This document shows, one piece after another, positions 1 through 11,084 of a DNA stretch of 64,000 nt; position 1 is the stretch's first letter; each line of letters starts with the position of its first letter. The translations under genes were made by a program, and so were the position numbers. The notes under the pieces are model-generated. The model made no database searches and was not told the origin of the DNA. It worked only from the letters and a program-made list of their open reading frames with translations. Source of the stretch: Pyrus communis (lineage: Eukaryota; Streptophyta; Magnoliopsida; Rosales; Rosaceae). The DNA is taken from NCBI RefSeq assembly GCF_963583255.1, contig NC_084804.1, positions 18,356,723-18,420,722 on the forward strand. Direction: 5' to 3'.

Positions 1-788
1 TAAGCCAAATTCTCGATTCTTATGAAGATCAATATCATCAAATACAAAACACACATAAGGAACTTATGTATTGACGAAACAATGTGAAGATCAAATACCT
101 CTTTGCCCAGACGCTCCTTCACAACGTCGACAACTTGAGCAAAATCAAGATTCAAGGCAACACCACCAACATCATAATATTCAATTTAACACTAAAAACC
201 TAAAATTTGATTTAACACTAAAACCCCCAATTTCTAATTTAATTTTCCACATTGAATGATTTCCAGTCAAATACATCTATCTATCTCAAAGATCCACTCA
301 CATACATCTATCTCAAAGATCCATAGCCACGGAGAGCAAACATTCTAACCAAACCTCTAAAACTGTATAAATTAATGGACGGAAAATCTGTAAATAGAGC
401 AGAACCAATTTGAACAGAAAATTAAACACAGAGAAGTGAGAGTGTGAGACTAACCTTTGCTGTCGAGACTCGAAACGGTGAGACCGGGGAGGAACAAGGG
501 GAGGATGATGATGCAGATGAAGATGATAACGGAGAGACCGGGGAGGATGATGATGCAGATGAATGGGCATGAACAAGGTGAGAGACCGAGTGAGAGAGAG
601 GGAAGAGAGATTGACGGGCATGAACAAGGGGAGGATGATGATGCAGATGAAGATGATAACAGTGAGACCGGGGAGGAAGAGCAGTCAGTAGAGGAAGGTG
701 GAGAGTTTGAGTTGCACTCCCATTTTCTCCAAATTTGGGAAAATTAAAAAAAAGCTTCACAAAACTACCGCCAAATTTTAAACACATT
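1..788. repeat. AT-rich sequence with an acidic-codon minisatellite
   Basis: No recognisable gene. Positions about 475-690 hold an imperfect tandem array built on the unit GAGGATGATGATGCAGATGA, alternating with GAGAGACCGGGGAGG and GGGCATGAACAAGG segments. Open frames cross it on both strands and would encode low-complexity D/E/M-rich or H/P/S-rich peptides, as expected for a purine-rich repeat rather than a protein gene. The rest is AT-rich and unassigned; it may belong to the CACTA-like element that ends at 2058. Confidence 0.55.
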
Positions 789-1423
789 GCGCGACGTATG
801 TATACATTACGACGTCGCGCAAATTGTTGGTGTGTCGTGAAAATAGTTTTTACGTTAAAGCATTGGTGGTGCGTCGCGTAAAATGTGTTTGCGCATTGAC
901 CGAATTGTATTATAAAATTTACTAAAAATGTGACTTTACTCCATTCAAATTCATTTTTTTACATAAAATACAATAATATATTTTGCTAACAAAAACCTGA
1001 TCTGAGCTATAATAATAAATTTAAAGCTACTTAATAAATATATATACCATTCAATTTTTTGAGTGTTATAACAAAATAAATAAATTTAAAGTTACTTAAT
1101 AAATATATATATTATTGAACTTGATAGTTATAAATGAAAATTCACGATTTAACAGTAGTTTTAACTCCAATTTTGATGATTTTTTACAGCGACACTCCTT
1201 GATCCTATATGAATACAATGAATGAATTCGATCTTCAATTTAAAATATTTACACTAGTGGATACCACAAAATCTTATGTTATACTTAATGAAATTATAAA
1301 TAAACTCTTAAGTGTTAGTGAATCTATTGTTTTGATGGATACACATTCTACGAAACTAATTCCAACGATCCGACCGTCAAATTTGTTTGTATATGCTACA
1401 AGATCGCATACGACAAAAATTGC

Positions 1424-1454
<31 letters not shown>

Positions 1455-2058
1455 GAGATCAAGTAATGGGACAAAATATTTCGACGGTTATAAACGAAAA
1501 ATCATTATTTAACGGTTATTTTAACTCCGATTTTGATGATTTTTTACAACTCCATTCCTTGATCCTATATGAATACAATGAATGAACTTGATCGTCAATT
1601 GAAAATATTTACACTAGTGGATACCACAAAATCTTATGTTATACTTAATGAAAGTTTAAATAAACTCTTAAGTGTTAGTGAATCTATCTTTTTTATGGGA
1701 AACACATTGTATGAAACTAGTTTCAACGATCCAACCATCAAACTTGTTTGTATATGCTTTGAGATCGCATACGCCAAAAATGGCAAAAAACAAACATTCA
1801 TATATCAAGTAACGAGACGCACAAAACGTCACGCAAATGGCCTTTACGCGACGACACTTTGCGTGACAAAGGCTAGCGTCGCGCAAAGACGCAGGTGTAC
1901 CTACGTCGTGCAAAGCTGTTTTACGCAATGCCAACCTTCGTCGAGCAAAGTGTTGTTGCGCCAAACAGCTTTGTGCAATGTTTTGTGTTTTGCGTTGCGC
2001 AAACATACTTTGCACGACGAAATTTGTTCCGTCACACAAACATGTTTTTCTACTAGTG
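789..2058. mobile_element. CACTA-like DNA transposon, terminal part
   Basis: The stretch ends at 2050-2058 with CTACTAGTG, the reverse complement of CACTAGTAG, the terminal signature of plant CACTA (En/Spm) transposons. Inside it (about 790-895 and 1815-2045) are many short direct and inverted motifs around GCGTCGCGCAAA, which look like the subterminal repeats where CACTA transposase binds. No transposase is visible and the other terminus is not in the window, so this is either the tail of a larger element or a non-autonomous derivative. Homology with the second segmental duplicate starts at 2059, immediately after this terminus. Confidence 0.55.
1140..1800. repeat. Tandem duplication of about 360 bp
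   Basis: The block from about 1140 to 1480 repeats almost base for base at about 1490 to 1800. Both copies contain GATCCTATATGAATACAATG, then ACACTAGTGGATACC and a stretch ending at a poly-A. The first copy ends in a run of about 27 A (1424-1450). Short frames in both copies are not conserved protein genes. It lies inside the CACTA-like sequence. Confidence 0.75.
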
Positions 2059-3219
2059 TCAAGGATAAACATAATAAAATGACTTGTCATTCATTTATAT
2101 GCATGCTTCGCAAAGAGGTTAAATGCAATTGTCGAGGAGGATGTGGTTAGGCCCATAAGGAAGTCACCTAGGGAAGAAACTCAATTTCTTTAATTGGAGA
2201 TACCATGAAGGAAGTTCAATGTGGTATAAACATTCCATACTACATGACTCATTATAGCCTTCATATTAAGTGGAGATATCCATGAGATATTGAGACCAAA
2301 GGTCTTGAGCAACTGATATGCAAAGCAACTCAAAAGATAAAGAATTATCTTCTTCTGCTCATCCTTAGTGCTATTTTATGTGGAGTTAGGAAGGGTATTA
2401 ACATTGAATGAGTTTCTAGGCTAGCAATCTCCCGCAAGGTACAAGTCACATGTACTAATGGAGAACTCACTTAAGTAAGAGTAGTCATGAGGCTGTGACT
2501 ACGAGGATTGGGTTGTTCTCTAAGAACTCTCATGATAATCAAGATTAAGAGCAAACCACAAATAACGTTATCCCGCACCAAGTTTTTTTTATCAGTGCCA
2601 TGTGTGTTACATTTAGTATTCTGGTTAAAAGGGGTCTAGTTCAAGACATAGTTTATTGTGATTCCTTTAGATGAAAGTTGTTAACACTAAATTTAGGTTC
2701 GAGTCTAGAAGAAAGTTACACCTATTCCATGGTATACAAGTTGTCCAAATTTCTTCCATTCATATCTATATGTTTATGTCTTCTAAATTGTTATAGAGTT
2801 TTGAATCTTGTGGACAATTGTTGGTTATTTAATTTATTTTACTTAAGACTCAAAACTTTATTTACTATTTTCTAAAATAATAAATATGAAGAGTCATGTT
2901 TATTGGGATAAGTCACAACTTTTACAAAAGAGAGTATAGAGTTTTATAAATAAGGAATTCCTCAAACATAAAATAGACGTTCATTACTTTCCTTCTCACC
3001 TAAATCTATATTCCCTATTATCCTACGGAACTCCTCAAACATAAAATAGATGTTCATTACTTTCCTTCTCTCCAACATCTACATTCCCTCTATCCATCTA
3101 CTTATCTTCAACATCAATGGGCAATTAATTCATCACTACGTGGCATCCTGTCTATCGTAACAGTTCATATGGATCAAACACTCTGTGAGATTTAAGGGTT
3201 GTATTTTAATGTATATAGT

Positions 3220-4311
3220 CTTTATAACCTACACGTAGGGAGTTGTCACAGTGACAACACGCTTCTCTTGATATCGCAAGCTAGATTATTCCTTACTCTT
3301 TTTCTATTTACTGCTTTGTTTATTGGTATATGTATTTGATGCTTATCGGTTTATCTAATTGAATGTTTTTACATGTGTAGTATGATTATAATTAATTGTA
3401 TTAACATATAGCTTGTGCCATTGGGGTTGCTCAATTTTATTAGAGAAATATTAAGGAGACTCTCTAAAAAGTTAAGCTCCCCATGAATTCTCTGTCAACT
3501 TACAATTTAACATCAACTGATGTGCCAACATTAATAAAACATTGTACCAAAAACATGTGGTAGCTAGTGGAGAGTCCGTAGAGTCTCACTTTTAAGAGAG
3601 TATCTTTAGCATTTCTCTTTTTATTATAGTGACAATTTAATTACTAATCTTCTTGATGTGCACGATTGTAAGTAATTGTTAATTTTTTTTATGCATGTGG
3701 TGGATTGTCCTAGTAGTTAGAGACTTTTCTTTAACTCATTGTGTCCCAGGTTCAGACTTTCACTCTCTCGCTTAGTGTAGATTAGTATTTTGTACTAAAA
3801 AAGTTAATCCTCTCATAGAGGGCCAGATGTACTTTGGGACCAAGGTGGTCGTAGGACTAATGGAGAGTCAGGGAAATAATCATGTGAAGGTCTTTTGAGG
3901 ATCCTCAGAATGTTTGGTACGGGTCCTTTTTGTGCCTACTAAGTGTTTGATGTAAGTCTGTTAGGTATATCTCGACACGTTGCGTCGACAACATTAGACA
4001 AATTATCTCAACATCACTCATCAGATTGCTTCGGCATATGTCAAGATCTGTTGACATGTGCACAACATGGCTTAACTGGTGAGAAAAAGTTCACCAATTG
4101 TTCATCAAAATGATTAAGTGATTAAACTGATTTTTTATTTTTTTTTGGCCCTTCGCACTTTGTTTTTATTTAAAAAACACTTGAACCTTTAATTTTGTGA
4201 CCACAAAATTCGAATTCTAAATTCGCCACACACACACACACACACATATATATATTAAGCCGTTGTATGCAAAGAACTCTAAAAGTAGGGTTTCGTTTTA
4301 TCAATTCGACA

Positions 4312-4351
<40 letters not shown>

Positions 4352-4375
4352 GGGTAATAGGGAAATTTCATAACT
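3220..4375. other. Spacer unique to copy 1
   Basis: AT-rich non-coding DNA, part of the block missing from copy 2. A degraded tRNA-like SINE relic may lie at about 3705-3810 (GGTTCAGAC as a possible B box, then a TAGTGTAGAT tail like the better SINE copies). A CA/TA microsatellite sits at about 4228-4256 and a run of about 34 T at 4317-4350. No gene seen. Confidence 0.5.
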
Positions 4376-4395
4376 AACAATTACAAAGAAAGCCA

Positions 4396-4569
4396 TCTTA
4401 GTAGTACGGTCTAGTGGTATTTCTCTTCACTTGTAAGTGAGAAGTCCTAGGTTCGATTCTTGCAGGCAAATTACAGCTACATTACTGCTAGCCCATTGTG
4501 AGACTAAGTCCACCTGATTCCCCTTAGTGTAGAAAATATCGTTTGTACAAAAAAAAAAAAAAAAAAAAC
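4396..4569 (+). mobile_element. tRNA-derived SINE with target-site duplication
   Basis: The head GGTCTAGTGGTATTTC followed by GGTTCGATTCT fits the A and B boxes of an RNA polymerase III promoter of a tRNA-derived SINE. The body ends AATATCGTTTGTAC followed by an A tail. Imperfect 20-bp direct repeats flank it: AACAATTACAAAGAAAGCCA (4376-4395) and AACAGTTACAAAGAAAGTCA (4570-4589), the signature of target-primed reverse transcription. Related copies lie at about 13890, 21920-22080 (minus) and 25828. Confidence 0.82.
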
Positions 4570-4791
4570 AACAGTTACAAAGAAAGTCAAGGAGTCATGT
4601 GTGAACGTCCAACTTTGCTAGTCATGCAAATAAATCTCCATATTCACCGCTACTGTAAATGCTCCATAGTACCATATATAACATCTAATTTTTCCATTCA
4701 CTGCTATCATAAATACTCACACACCATAACATCTTATCTTCCCATCCACAACCTAATAATTCGGTATAGCAAAAAAAAACAAACCATTAAC

Positions 4792-5277
4792 ATAAGGCTG
4801 TGCAAGATTTCCTTATCCCTCCTTTACATTTTAGGCTCAGCCCTAATCTAATCGACTCATGCCCAAGACACACCCCAAGACTTCCTCAATTCCCATAATT
4901 TCGCCCGCGCAGCAGTAGGCGTAGGTCCCTTGACGTGGGAGGACAATATAGCACGCTTAGCACAAAACCATGCCAACCAACGTTTTGGCGATTGCAATCT
5001 CACACACTCCTATGGGCCATACGGCGAAAACCTTTCCATAAGCACAACTGACTTACTGGGAGCGAAGGCTGTGGGCAGGTGGGCGGCAGAGAAGGCTGAC
5101 TACAATTATGAGTCGAATTCGTGTACTGATGGCAAGATGTGTGGGCATTATAGGCAGGTGGTTTGGAATATGATAGTTCCTCTAGGGTGCGCAAAAGTGA
5201 GGTGTAGTAGTGGGGGTACCTTCAATGGGTGCAACTATGATCCCCTAGGCAACTATCAAGATGAGAAGCCTTACTAA
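4792..5277 (+). pseudogene. PR-1-like CAP protein, broken in the signal peptide
   Basis: One reading frame from 4792 to 5277 matches a basic PR-1: a hydrophobic leader (LCKISLSLLYILGSALI), a mature start at HAQDTPQDFLN, then the CAP domain with GHYRQVVW and GCNYDPLGNY near the C-terminus. Two lesions stop normal expression: the expected start codon reads ATA (4792-4794), and a TAA at 4849-4851 ends the leader. Downstream the frame stays open for 142 codons. The first internal ATG (in HxxAQNHANQ context, Met-Thr-Trp at 4930) would give a protein without secretion signal or the first helix. PR-1 proteins are secreted sterol-binding defence proteins. The usual PPGNY has become PLGNY here, while the copy 2 remnant keeps PPGNY. 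Confidence 0.85.
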
Positions 5278-5881
5278 CCATGGAAGAATCAACAACCACT
5301 CTGGCAATTTTTGTTGATTGCTATATCTATTGATTAGAAATTCTTCGATATGGTCCATATTTTTATGGAAATCTCTAAAAAATAAGAGAAAGATAAAGAA
5401 ATTGACAAATATCGTTGTTATTTCTGACACATTTGTTAAATATCGGAGAAACTGTCATATTTTGTCCAAATCAATGTTTGAAAATTTCTGAAATTTCCTT
5501 TTAAATTTCCATTATTTGCATCTAAAGCAACCACTTTGGATGTTGATATTCTATATATCCGTCGATATTTCCACAAATTTGCATATAAATATTTTTTATT
5601 GATATCGATATTTTAAACAACAATTATATCTAAGAAGATAAGCTATATGTTATTAAGAATAAAATGAACTAAGAAGCGATGACCGATCATTTGTATGTAA
5701 CTTCCATTGGCAAGGGTAATGCTGTCCAACGCCCAACTCCCACCTACACAAGGCATATACAACATGGCATCTTAATCTTTGATCTTCCCGAGTTTTCTTT
5801 GTCATAATTCAGGCTGCTTAACCACGATAGTTTAAGGGTGATGTTCTTTGGCGAGCTTCGGTGATGGCTCCTTGCTAGATT
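5278..5881. other. Spacer downstream of broken PR-1
   Basis: AT-rich DNA shared with copy 2 (57713-58320). No gene, RNA or mobile-element terminus recognised. Confidence 0.6.
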
Positions 5882-8800
5882 ATGTCCCTAATGAAGGCGG
5901 TGGATCCTGATTGGTGGCCCCTAGTGGCTGTTTCTTTAGTGGGTTTTTACCTTTATTGTCTACAGGTCCTTTATTGTTTGCCATCATTATGGACAAACAT
6001 CAGCCCGATTATGGAGTGGAGGACATCGAATGTTTGTTGGATTTTTTCAAGGATTGTTTGGACCTGGAGAAACGCTTTGAAGACCTGATTCATCTAGTTG
6101 GTAAAATGATTATTGATCAGGAACCCCCTCAGTATGTTGTGAAGGAGGTACATCGGCTACTCTGGCACAAACTTAGAGTCATCCGAGTGGCTAGAGTGAA
6201 GGAAAATATCTATGTTATCACCATTGGGGAAGAAGCGGTAGCGAGGCAATTGCTAGAGGGGAACCTATGGTTTGTGAAGGGCTACACTTTCTTAGTTAAG
6301 TTCTGGCCTACTTATCACTTCTTGAATCACATTAAGCCGGACAAGGTGATGTTTTGGGTCCAATCTCATGGTATACCACGCTAACTTTATACCAATAAAA
6401 ATGCTCGCTGGCTGGGAGAAAGGATTGGAGGAGTCATCGTAGTCGATGATCCGATGGAGAACGGGTTCCAAGGTTTCTTACGGTGCAGGGTTGATTTTGA
6501 TGCCTGTAGACCCTTCATTACTAAATTCATTATGCCTTGCCTAGAGAATGGTTATTTAACTATCCGACTTCGTTACTAAGGTCTTAAGGACTTTTGCTAC
6601 AAGTGTGGTCGGCTTGGGCATTCTAAAGGATGTACCTAGAAGGTTCAACTCACTGAATCCGGTGAATGTAACTATGGTGAGGGATTAAGAGTGCCCTCTA
6701 TTGACTCCGTCTCTATGCTGCTGTTTCCCTGCCAAGCTAAACCTAAGCCAAGTAGCTGTGTTAATAAGCGGCATTGGCGCAGAAAGTGGCATGTGGAAGG
6801 TGGTTTCTATGGTATCCGGGATGAAGAATGAGAGGCATAGGCATGGCAGTTTCAGGTGAACGTTGTGGCCAAACAGAAGGTCATTGAGGTCTCCATGCGG
6901 TCAAACGGTAATGATAATCCAACTCATGACGACAGGGATAGGTTGGAGCTGACATCTAGGATAATGCAACTTGGTTTGCAGTGTCCGTTACCTAGTAACA
7001 GCAATATGAGGATGTCAGAAGGAGATCATCTCTGGAGGATCTTGATCACATGTGGCACCCTAATAGTTTTGGGACCCACTTTACGAATGGCTTATTAACA
7101 TTGGCTATCAATGGTCTATCCCTCGATAAAGTTTGGTGTGACCCAAAGCGGATCCCACCATGGGCTTTCCTCAATGCCAATGGGCTTACTCACACTTAGC
7201 AATTCTTTAGGCCTGAGCCCGGCTATGAATTGACTGGCCTACCCTGTGATTAGCTGTTGGATCCTAGCATTCACTACCAGTCGGGGACCTTCCTACCGAT
7301 CTATGACTTGGAAAAGCCAAGAAAAACCACATGGATGAGAGTGCTACACCTAACCCCCTCCTAAACATCCAAGCACCAAGGCACCTATTAGCCCGTGGAA
7401 ACCTTTCCATTTTACTCAGGGCAGTGGCCCTAAAAGAAAATAAAAAAGGAATGGTGGGGGACGTGGTCAATGTGCAACTAGAGATATTGACTTTACTAGG
7501 AGAAGTTCGTTCTGCATGAGGGAAGACCAGGGGTTATGTGAAGTCCTTATTTCTGCATCCAAAAAGTTGGAAGAAGCTAAATTCAATGGCTTACTGGGAA
7601 GGAATAAGCACCAAAAGAATCTGGAATTGGCAGAGGTTGAGGAGACTCAGTTTTGCCGTTAACCATAAGTATTTTATTTTGGAACTGCTAGGGGCTTGGG
7701 AACCGCCAGATAGTTCAAGCGTTGCATGGGTTAATCTGGCAACAAGCTCCCCGGATTGTGTTTCTCTTTGAAACTAATACAATACGAACAGGCTGCGAAA
7801 TATCAGAGTGCAGTTGGCGTTCGATTACGATTTTGGAGTAACCTCTTGTGGTAGATCCAGAGGTCTTGCCTTGCTATGGGATGATGACACTACTTTAAGA
7901 ATTCTATCCTCTTCTTCCCACCATATTGACGCGAAGGTAGGCGAAATTGGTGATGCGAAGCATTGGAGGTTCACGGGTTTCTATGGGCACCTAGTGATTG
8001 AGCGTAGGCATGAAACGTGGGACCTATTGAGGACACTGGCTTCACGCTTCTCCATTCCCTGGGTTTATGGAGGCGATTTCAATGGAATTTTCCTCTCCGG
8101 GGAGAATAAGGGAGGAAATTTACGCCACATCCACCAAATTCTCTCATTCCGTGAAGCAGTGGGAGACTGTAATCTCATAGATTTGGGGTTCAGAGGCGAG
8201 AATTTTACTTGGATAACCTCCCGCTATGGGGGTATAATGAACGGCTCGGCCGTGCCCTCGCTACTCTACCTGGAGGAATCTCTTTCCCAATTGCTCTATT
8301 ATCCACCTTAACCCATGCAAATCTAATCACTTTCCAATTTTGCTCAATTACAATGGCAGGGATTCTAGGAAGGGTCATGGAAGGGCTAATTTCATATTTG
8401 AAGAATGGTGGACGCATCATGATTCTTGTAAGGAAGTGATGGCTAAGGCTTGGTCCGCCTTGATTGCAGGGTTCTCAATGTTCCAGGTGGTGGAAAAATT
8501 GAAAGCGATGAAGGTTGTTTTTCTAACTTGGCAGCACCAAAATTTAAAGGCTAGGAAATTGAAAATTGAGTAGGTTCGTTCTTGGCTTAAATTTTTCTGG
8601 CTAACCCCTTAACTGAACCATGTTGGCCGAGAAGAATGATCTTTTGCAGGAACTTGATTCCCTTTTGGCTCAAGAGGAAACCTTCTGGTGGAAAAGGTCT
8701 CGAATTCAATGGTTAAAAGAGGGGGACAAGAACACCAAGTTTTTCCACTAGAGAGCTACCACTTGAAAAACAAAAAAAATGCAATTTATGGCCTCAGTGA

Positions 8801-9045
8801 CGATAATGGGGAGTTGGTTGTGTTAGATGATGGTATGTAATGCATTGTTTTATCCTATTTTGACAACCTGTTCTGGACCTCCCAAGTGGTGGATGACAAG
8901 GAAATTATCGGGGCCCTAGACCGGCTAGTTACCGATGAGATGGCTACCTCTCTGAATGAGGATTTTTCTGAGGTGGAGATCAAGGAAACTCTCCTCGATA
9001 TGCTTTCTTCAAAATCCCCGGGCCCAGATTTTGTTTAATTTTATA
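5882..9045 (+). mobile_element. LINE fragment (ORF1 and endonuclease), no reverse transcriptase
   Basis: Degraded non-LTR retrotransposon. 5911-6384 carries a DUF4283-like domain (ENIYVITIGEEAVARQLLEG, then WFVKGYTFLVKFWP). At about 6590-6640 is a CCHC zinc knuckle (FCYKCGRLGHSKGC), the usual ORF1 layout of plant LINEs. 7660-8330 is an exonuclease-endonuclease-phosphatase domain (ALLWDDDTTL, WVYGGDFNGI). 8630-9040 continues through the linker to PSKSPGPDF, the point where reverse transcriptase normally begins, and then stops. Several stop codons and frameshifts interrupt the reading. The 3' half is missing, the opposite of the usual 5' truncation. A 60-bp tandem repeat (AGATCAAGACTTTCAGTACT) follows at 9046-9160. 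Confidence 0.8.
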
Positions 9046-9215
9046 AGGCGGAGATCAAGACTTTCAGTACTTATAATTTGGTTAATTTTATGTTTAATTT
9101 TCTGAGGCAGAGATCAAGAATTTCAGTACTCATAATTTGTTTAAATTTATGTTTCATAAGAAATTAAGAGGTAGTATTCTGGCGTTCATGTTTTTAGTGG
9201 ATTCATTCATTGTAG

Positions 9216-9809
9216 GTAATGCTTATGGAGAACAAAACGAAAGCAGATGCAATCAAATTTTTTCGTACTCAATCACCTAGACATTTTGAAGGGGGTGATT
9301 GGGACCAAGGTGGCTCTTGTAATCGGCTAAATCCTTTATTGGTAGAGCAGGTGAGTTGTGTGATGCTATAATGACCCGAATGGATGTCATGTCTGTTTTT
9401 ACTTTTGAGCAAAATGAATGTCATGTTTAGTTAATTGAGCTACACTTACAAGTTATGAAGCAATGATTTGTACCCAAGCACAAACCCCTTCTACTTTGTG
9501 TTGTTTTAATTAAGCTATTGTATAATGTTACGATTTGCTTTCTAGGTCGAAGATCTCTTCTCAGTGAAGAATAATGGTACAAACATGGAGGCACGCCTGG
9601 TGAATCAACACCTCTACAAGTCCCTTAAAGGATCAAGTTTCCAGATTTTGAACATAACCCACATGAGCGAGTTCAGAGCAGATGCCCATCCATCCACAGC
9701 CGGTGGGAAGAAGCACGACGACTGCATGCACTGGTGCTTGCCAGGATTAACAGATACTTGGAATGGCTTATTTATAAAGCAACTAAATGTTATTAAAAGT
9801 AGAAATTGA
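9216..9809 (+). pseudogene. TBL: TBL/PMR5-type acetyltransferase, last two exons only
   Basis: Two phase-0 exons, 9216-9350 and 9546-9809, with AG acceptors and a GT donor. The first encodes IKFFRTQSPRHFEGGDWDQG and the second NITHMSEFRADAHPSTAGG then DDCMHWCLPG and a normal stop. This is the C-terminal part of the PC-esterase domain of trichome-birefringence-like proteins, Golgi enzymes that O-acetylate cell-wall polysaccharides. DCMH is the conserved DxxH motif. The N-terminal membrane anchor and the GDS catalytic motif are absent; sequence upstream is LINE. The exons themselves are open and correctly spliced, so the fragment lost its 5' part without much decay of the rest. The same fragment sits at 61618-62211. 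Confidence 0.85.
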
Positions 9810-9868
9810 TGAATTATTTTCATGTTGAGATTTTTCATTTTTTCCATCTGAGATGTAGTGAACTTCGT

Positions 9869-10646
9869 AGCACAATCCCATCCCAACTTGTTCTCAATGC
9901 TGCCTTTTGAAATCCACATAATGTTGCATCTATAGGAGGCAATTGTGGTTAGAACACAAGGAAAATATCGGCCTGACTTTGGACACCCGAGCCACGACAA
10001 CGAGAGTAAATAGTAATGTTCTATTTGCTTGTCTTATATATTTTGTTTTAAGGAGTTGTCCTAATCGCTCCGAATGACACCACCACACCCCCCCACCCCC
10101 CCCCCCCCCCCCCCCCCCCCCAAAACCGGCGTTTGCCCAATTACTACGATATGATCATAAAAGGCTAGTTTTTTGGAATTTTATTGAAATAGGGGTAGGA
10201 TGAGCAAGGATAGTTTTGTACACACCCATTAAACAGTGCTCATTTTCCTGTGCCATACTCAATCCTACAAATGCAATGTCACGGCATCCTGAAATTAAAC
10301 CAAAAACAAGAAAAAATGAAGTTGAATTCTCTACCTTTCTCCTTGATAAATTACAACACCAATTAGGGTGACTGCAATGGCAGTTCCAATACAGATCGTC
10401 GACTTCAAGCAAATCCTTCACCGTAATTACACGTTCCTCGACCTGAAGGAAAGCATGCATGCTCTAGGTTTACGCCTTCGAATTGAGTGGACCAAAAGCG
10501 CAATAATGCTAATTGGTTTTGCCTTCAAGATGAAAATATTGCATGCTGTCTGCTCCCATCAGCATTCTTAAAGCATTATGTCCAGGCCTAAAGAGCAGAA
10601 ATCAATCATCTTCTGTCCTGTACGCCTTAATACCTTCAAATATACC
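9869..10646 (-). pseudogene. BCAT relic, copy 1
   Basis: Read on the minus strand, 10646 to about 10547 matches the BCAT exon [14 protein letters not shown]...LFRPGHNALRM, with an in-frame TGA and a lost AG acceptor. It is fused directly to the end of a later exon (CNIFILK, 10546-10523). 10442-10335 matches the exon starting VEERVITVKDLLEVDD, which slips frame before the CTGTAV motif. A weak match to the terminal exon (IENKLGW) lies near 9870-9935. Exon order is kept but the exons between [10 protein letters not shown] and CNIFILK are gone. The TGTAVVVTPIG reading in the sister copy resembles organellar-type BCATs more than the two cytosolic-type genes in this window. It faces the TBL fragment tail to tail. 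Confidence 0.75.
10083..10123. repeat. Long C homopolymer tract
   Basis: Two C runs, the second about 30 C, lie where copy 2 (near 62480) reads only ACCACCCCCCTC. Either a strand-slippage expansion or an assembly artefact. Confidence 0.9.
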
Positions 10647-11084
10647 CAGACAAAACCCGCAATGTGCATATTTATATCACCAAAAGTTCGATAGCAGAAT
10701 AGCATAATCATATTATGTTGTTGCAGAGTGAATCTGAATGAGACGTCTTGGCAAGAATCTACTTAAATAATGGTCGATATTCTCAGTTTGACATGATAAC
10801 ATTTCTTCACAATAATAAAAGAATTTGACTGAATAAGCTACCTAGCTAGCAGCAAAGCATGCAAAATTATCAATGTTACCTTTCGAATGAATAAGATTGG
10901 CACTGGAGTTATATACATTTGCCAATAATGATTAGCAACTAATCAAGCCTAACTAATCACAGTAACACCTCACACTAACACTACAATTAGTTACATAACT
11001 GTTGCAATAGGTAAGGATAAGGACAATGACTAGACTATGACACTGCTGACTATATTGTGAGTATGAGTTGCATTTTTACACCCG

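Noticed and set aside
313..787. Frames of 96-121 codons on both strands
   Set aside because: Produced by the GATGATGATGCAGATGA minisatellite; low complexity and no domain.
1209..2150. Two similar frames of 85 and 193 codons as a duplicated gene
   Set aside because: They arise from the 360-bp tandem duplication and CACTA subterminal repeats; no conserved protein features.
4396..4500. tRNA gene candidate from A and B boxes
   Set aside because: No cloverleaf can be drawn, and the poly-A tail and target duplication show it is a SINE.
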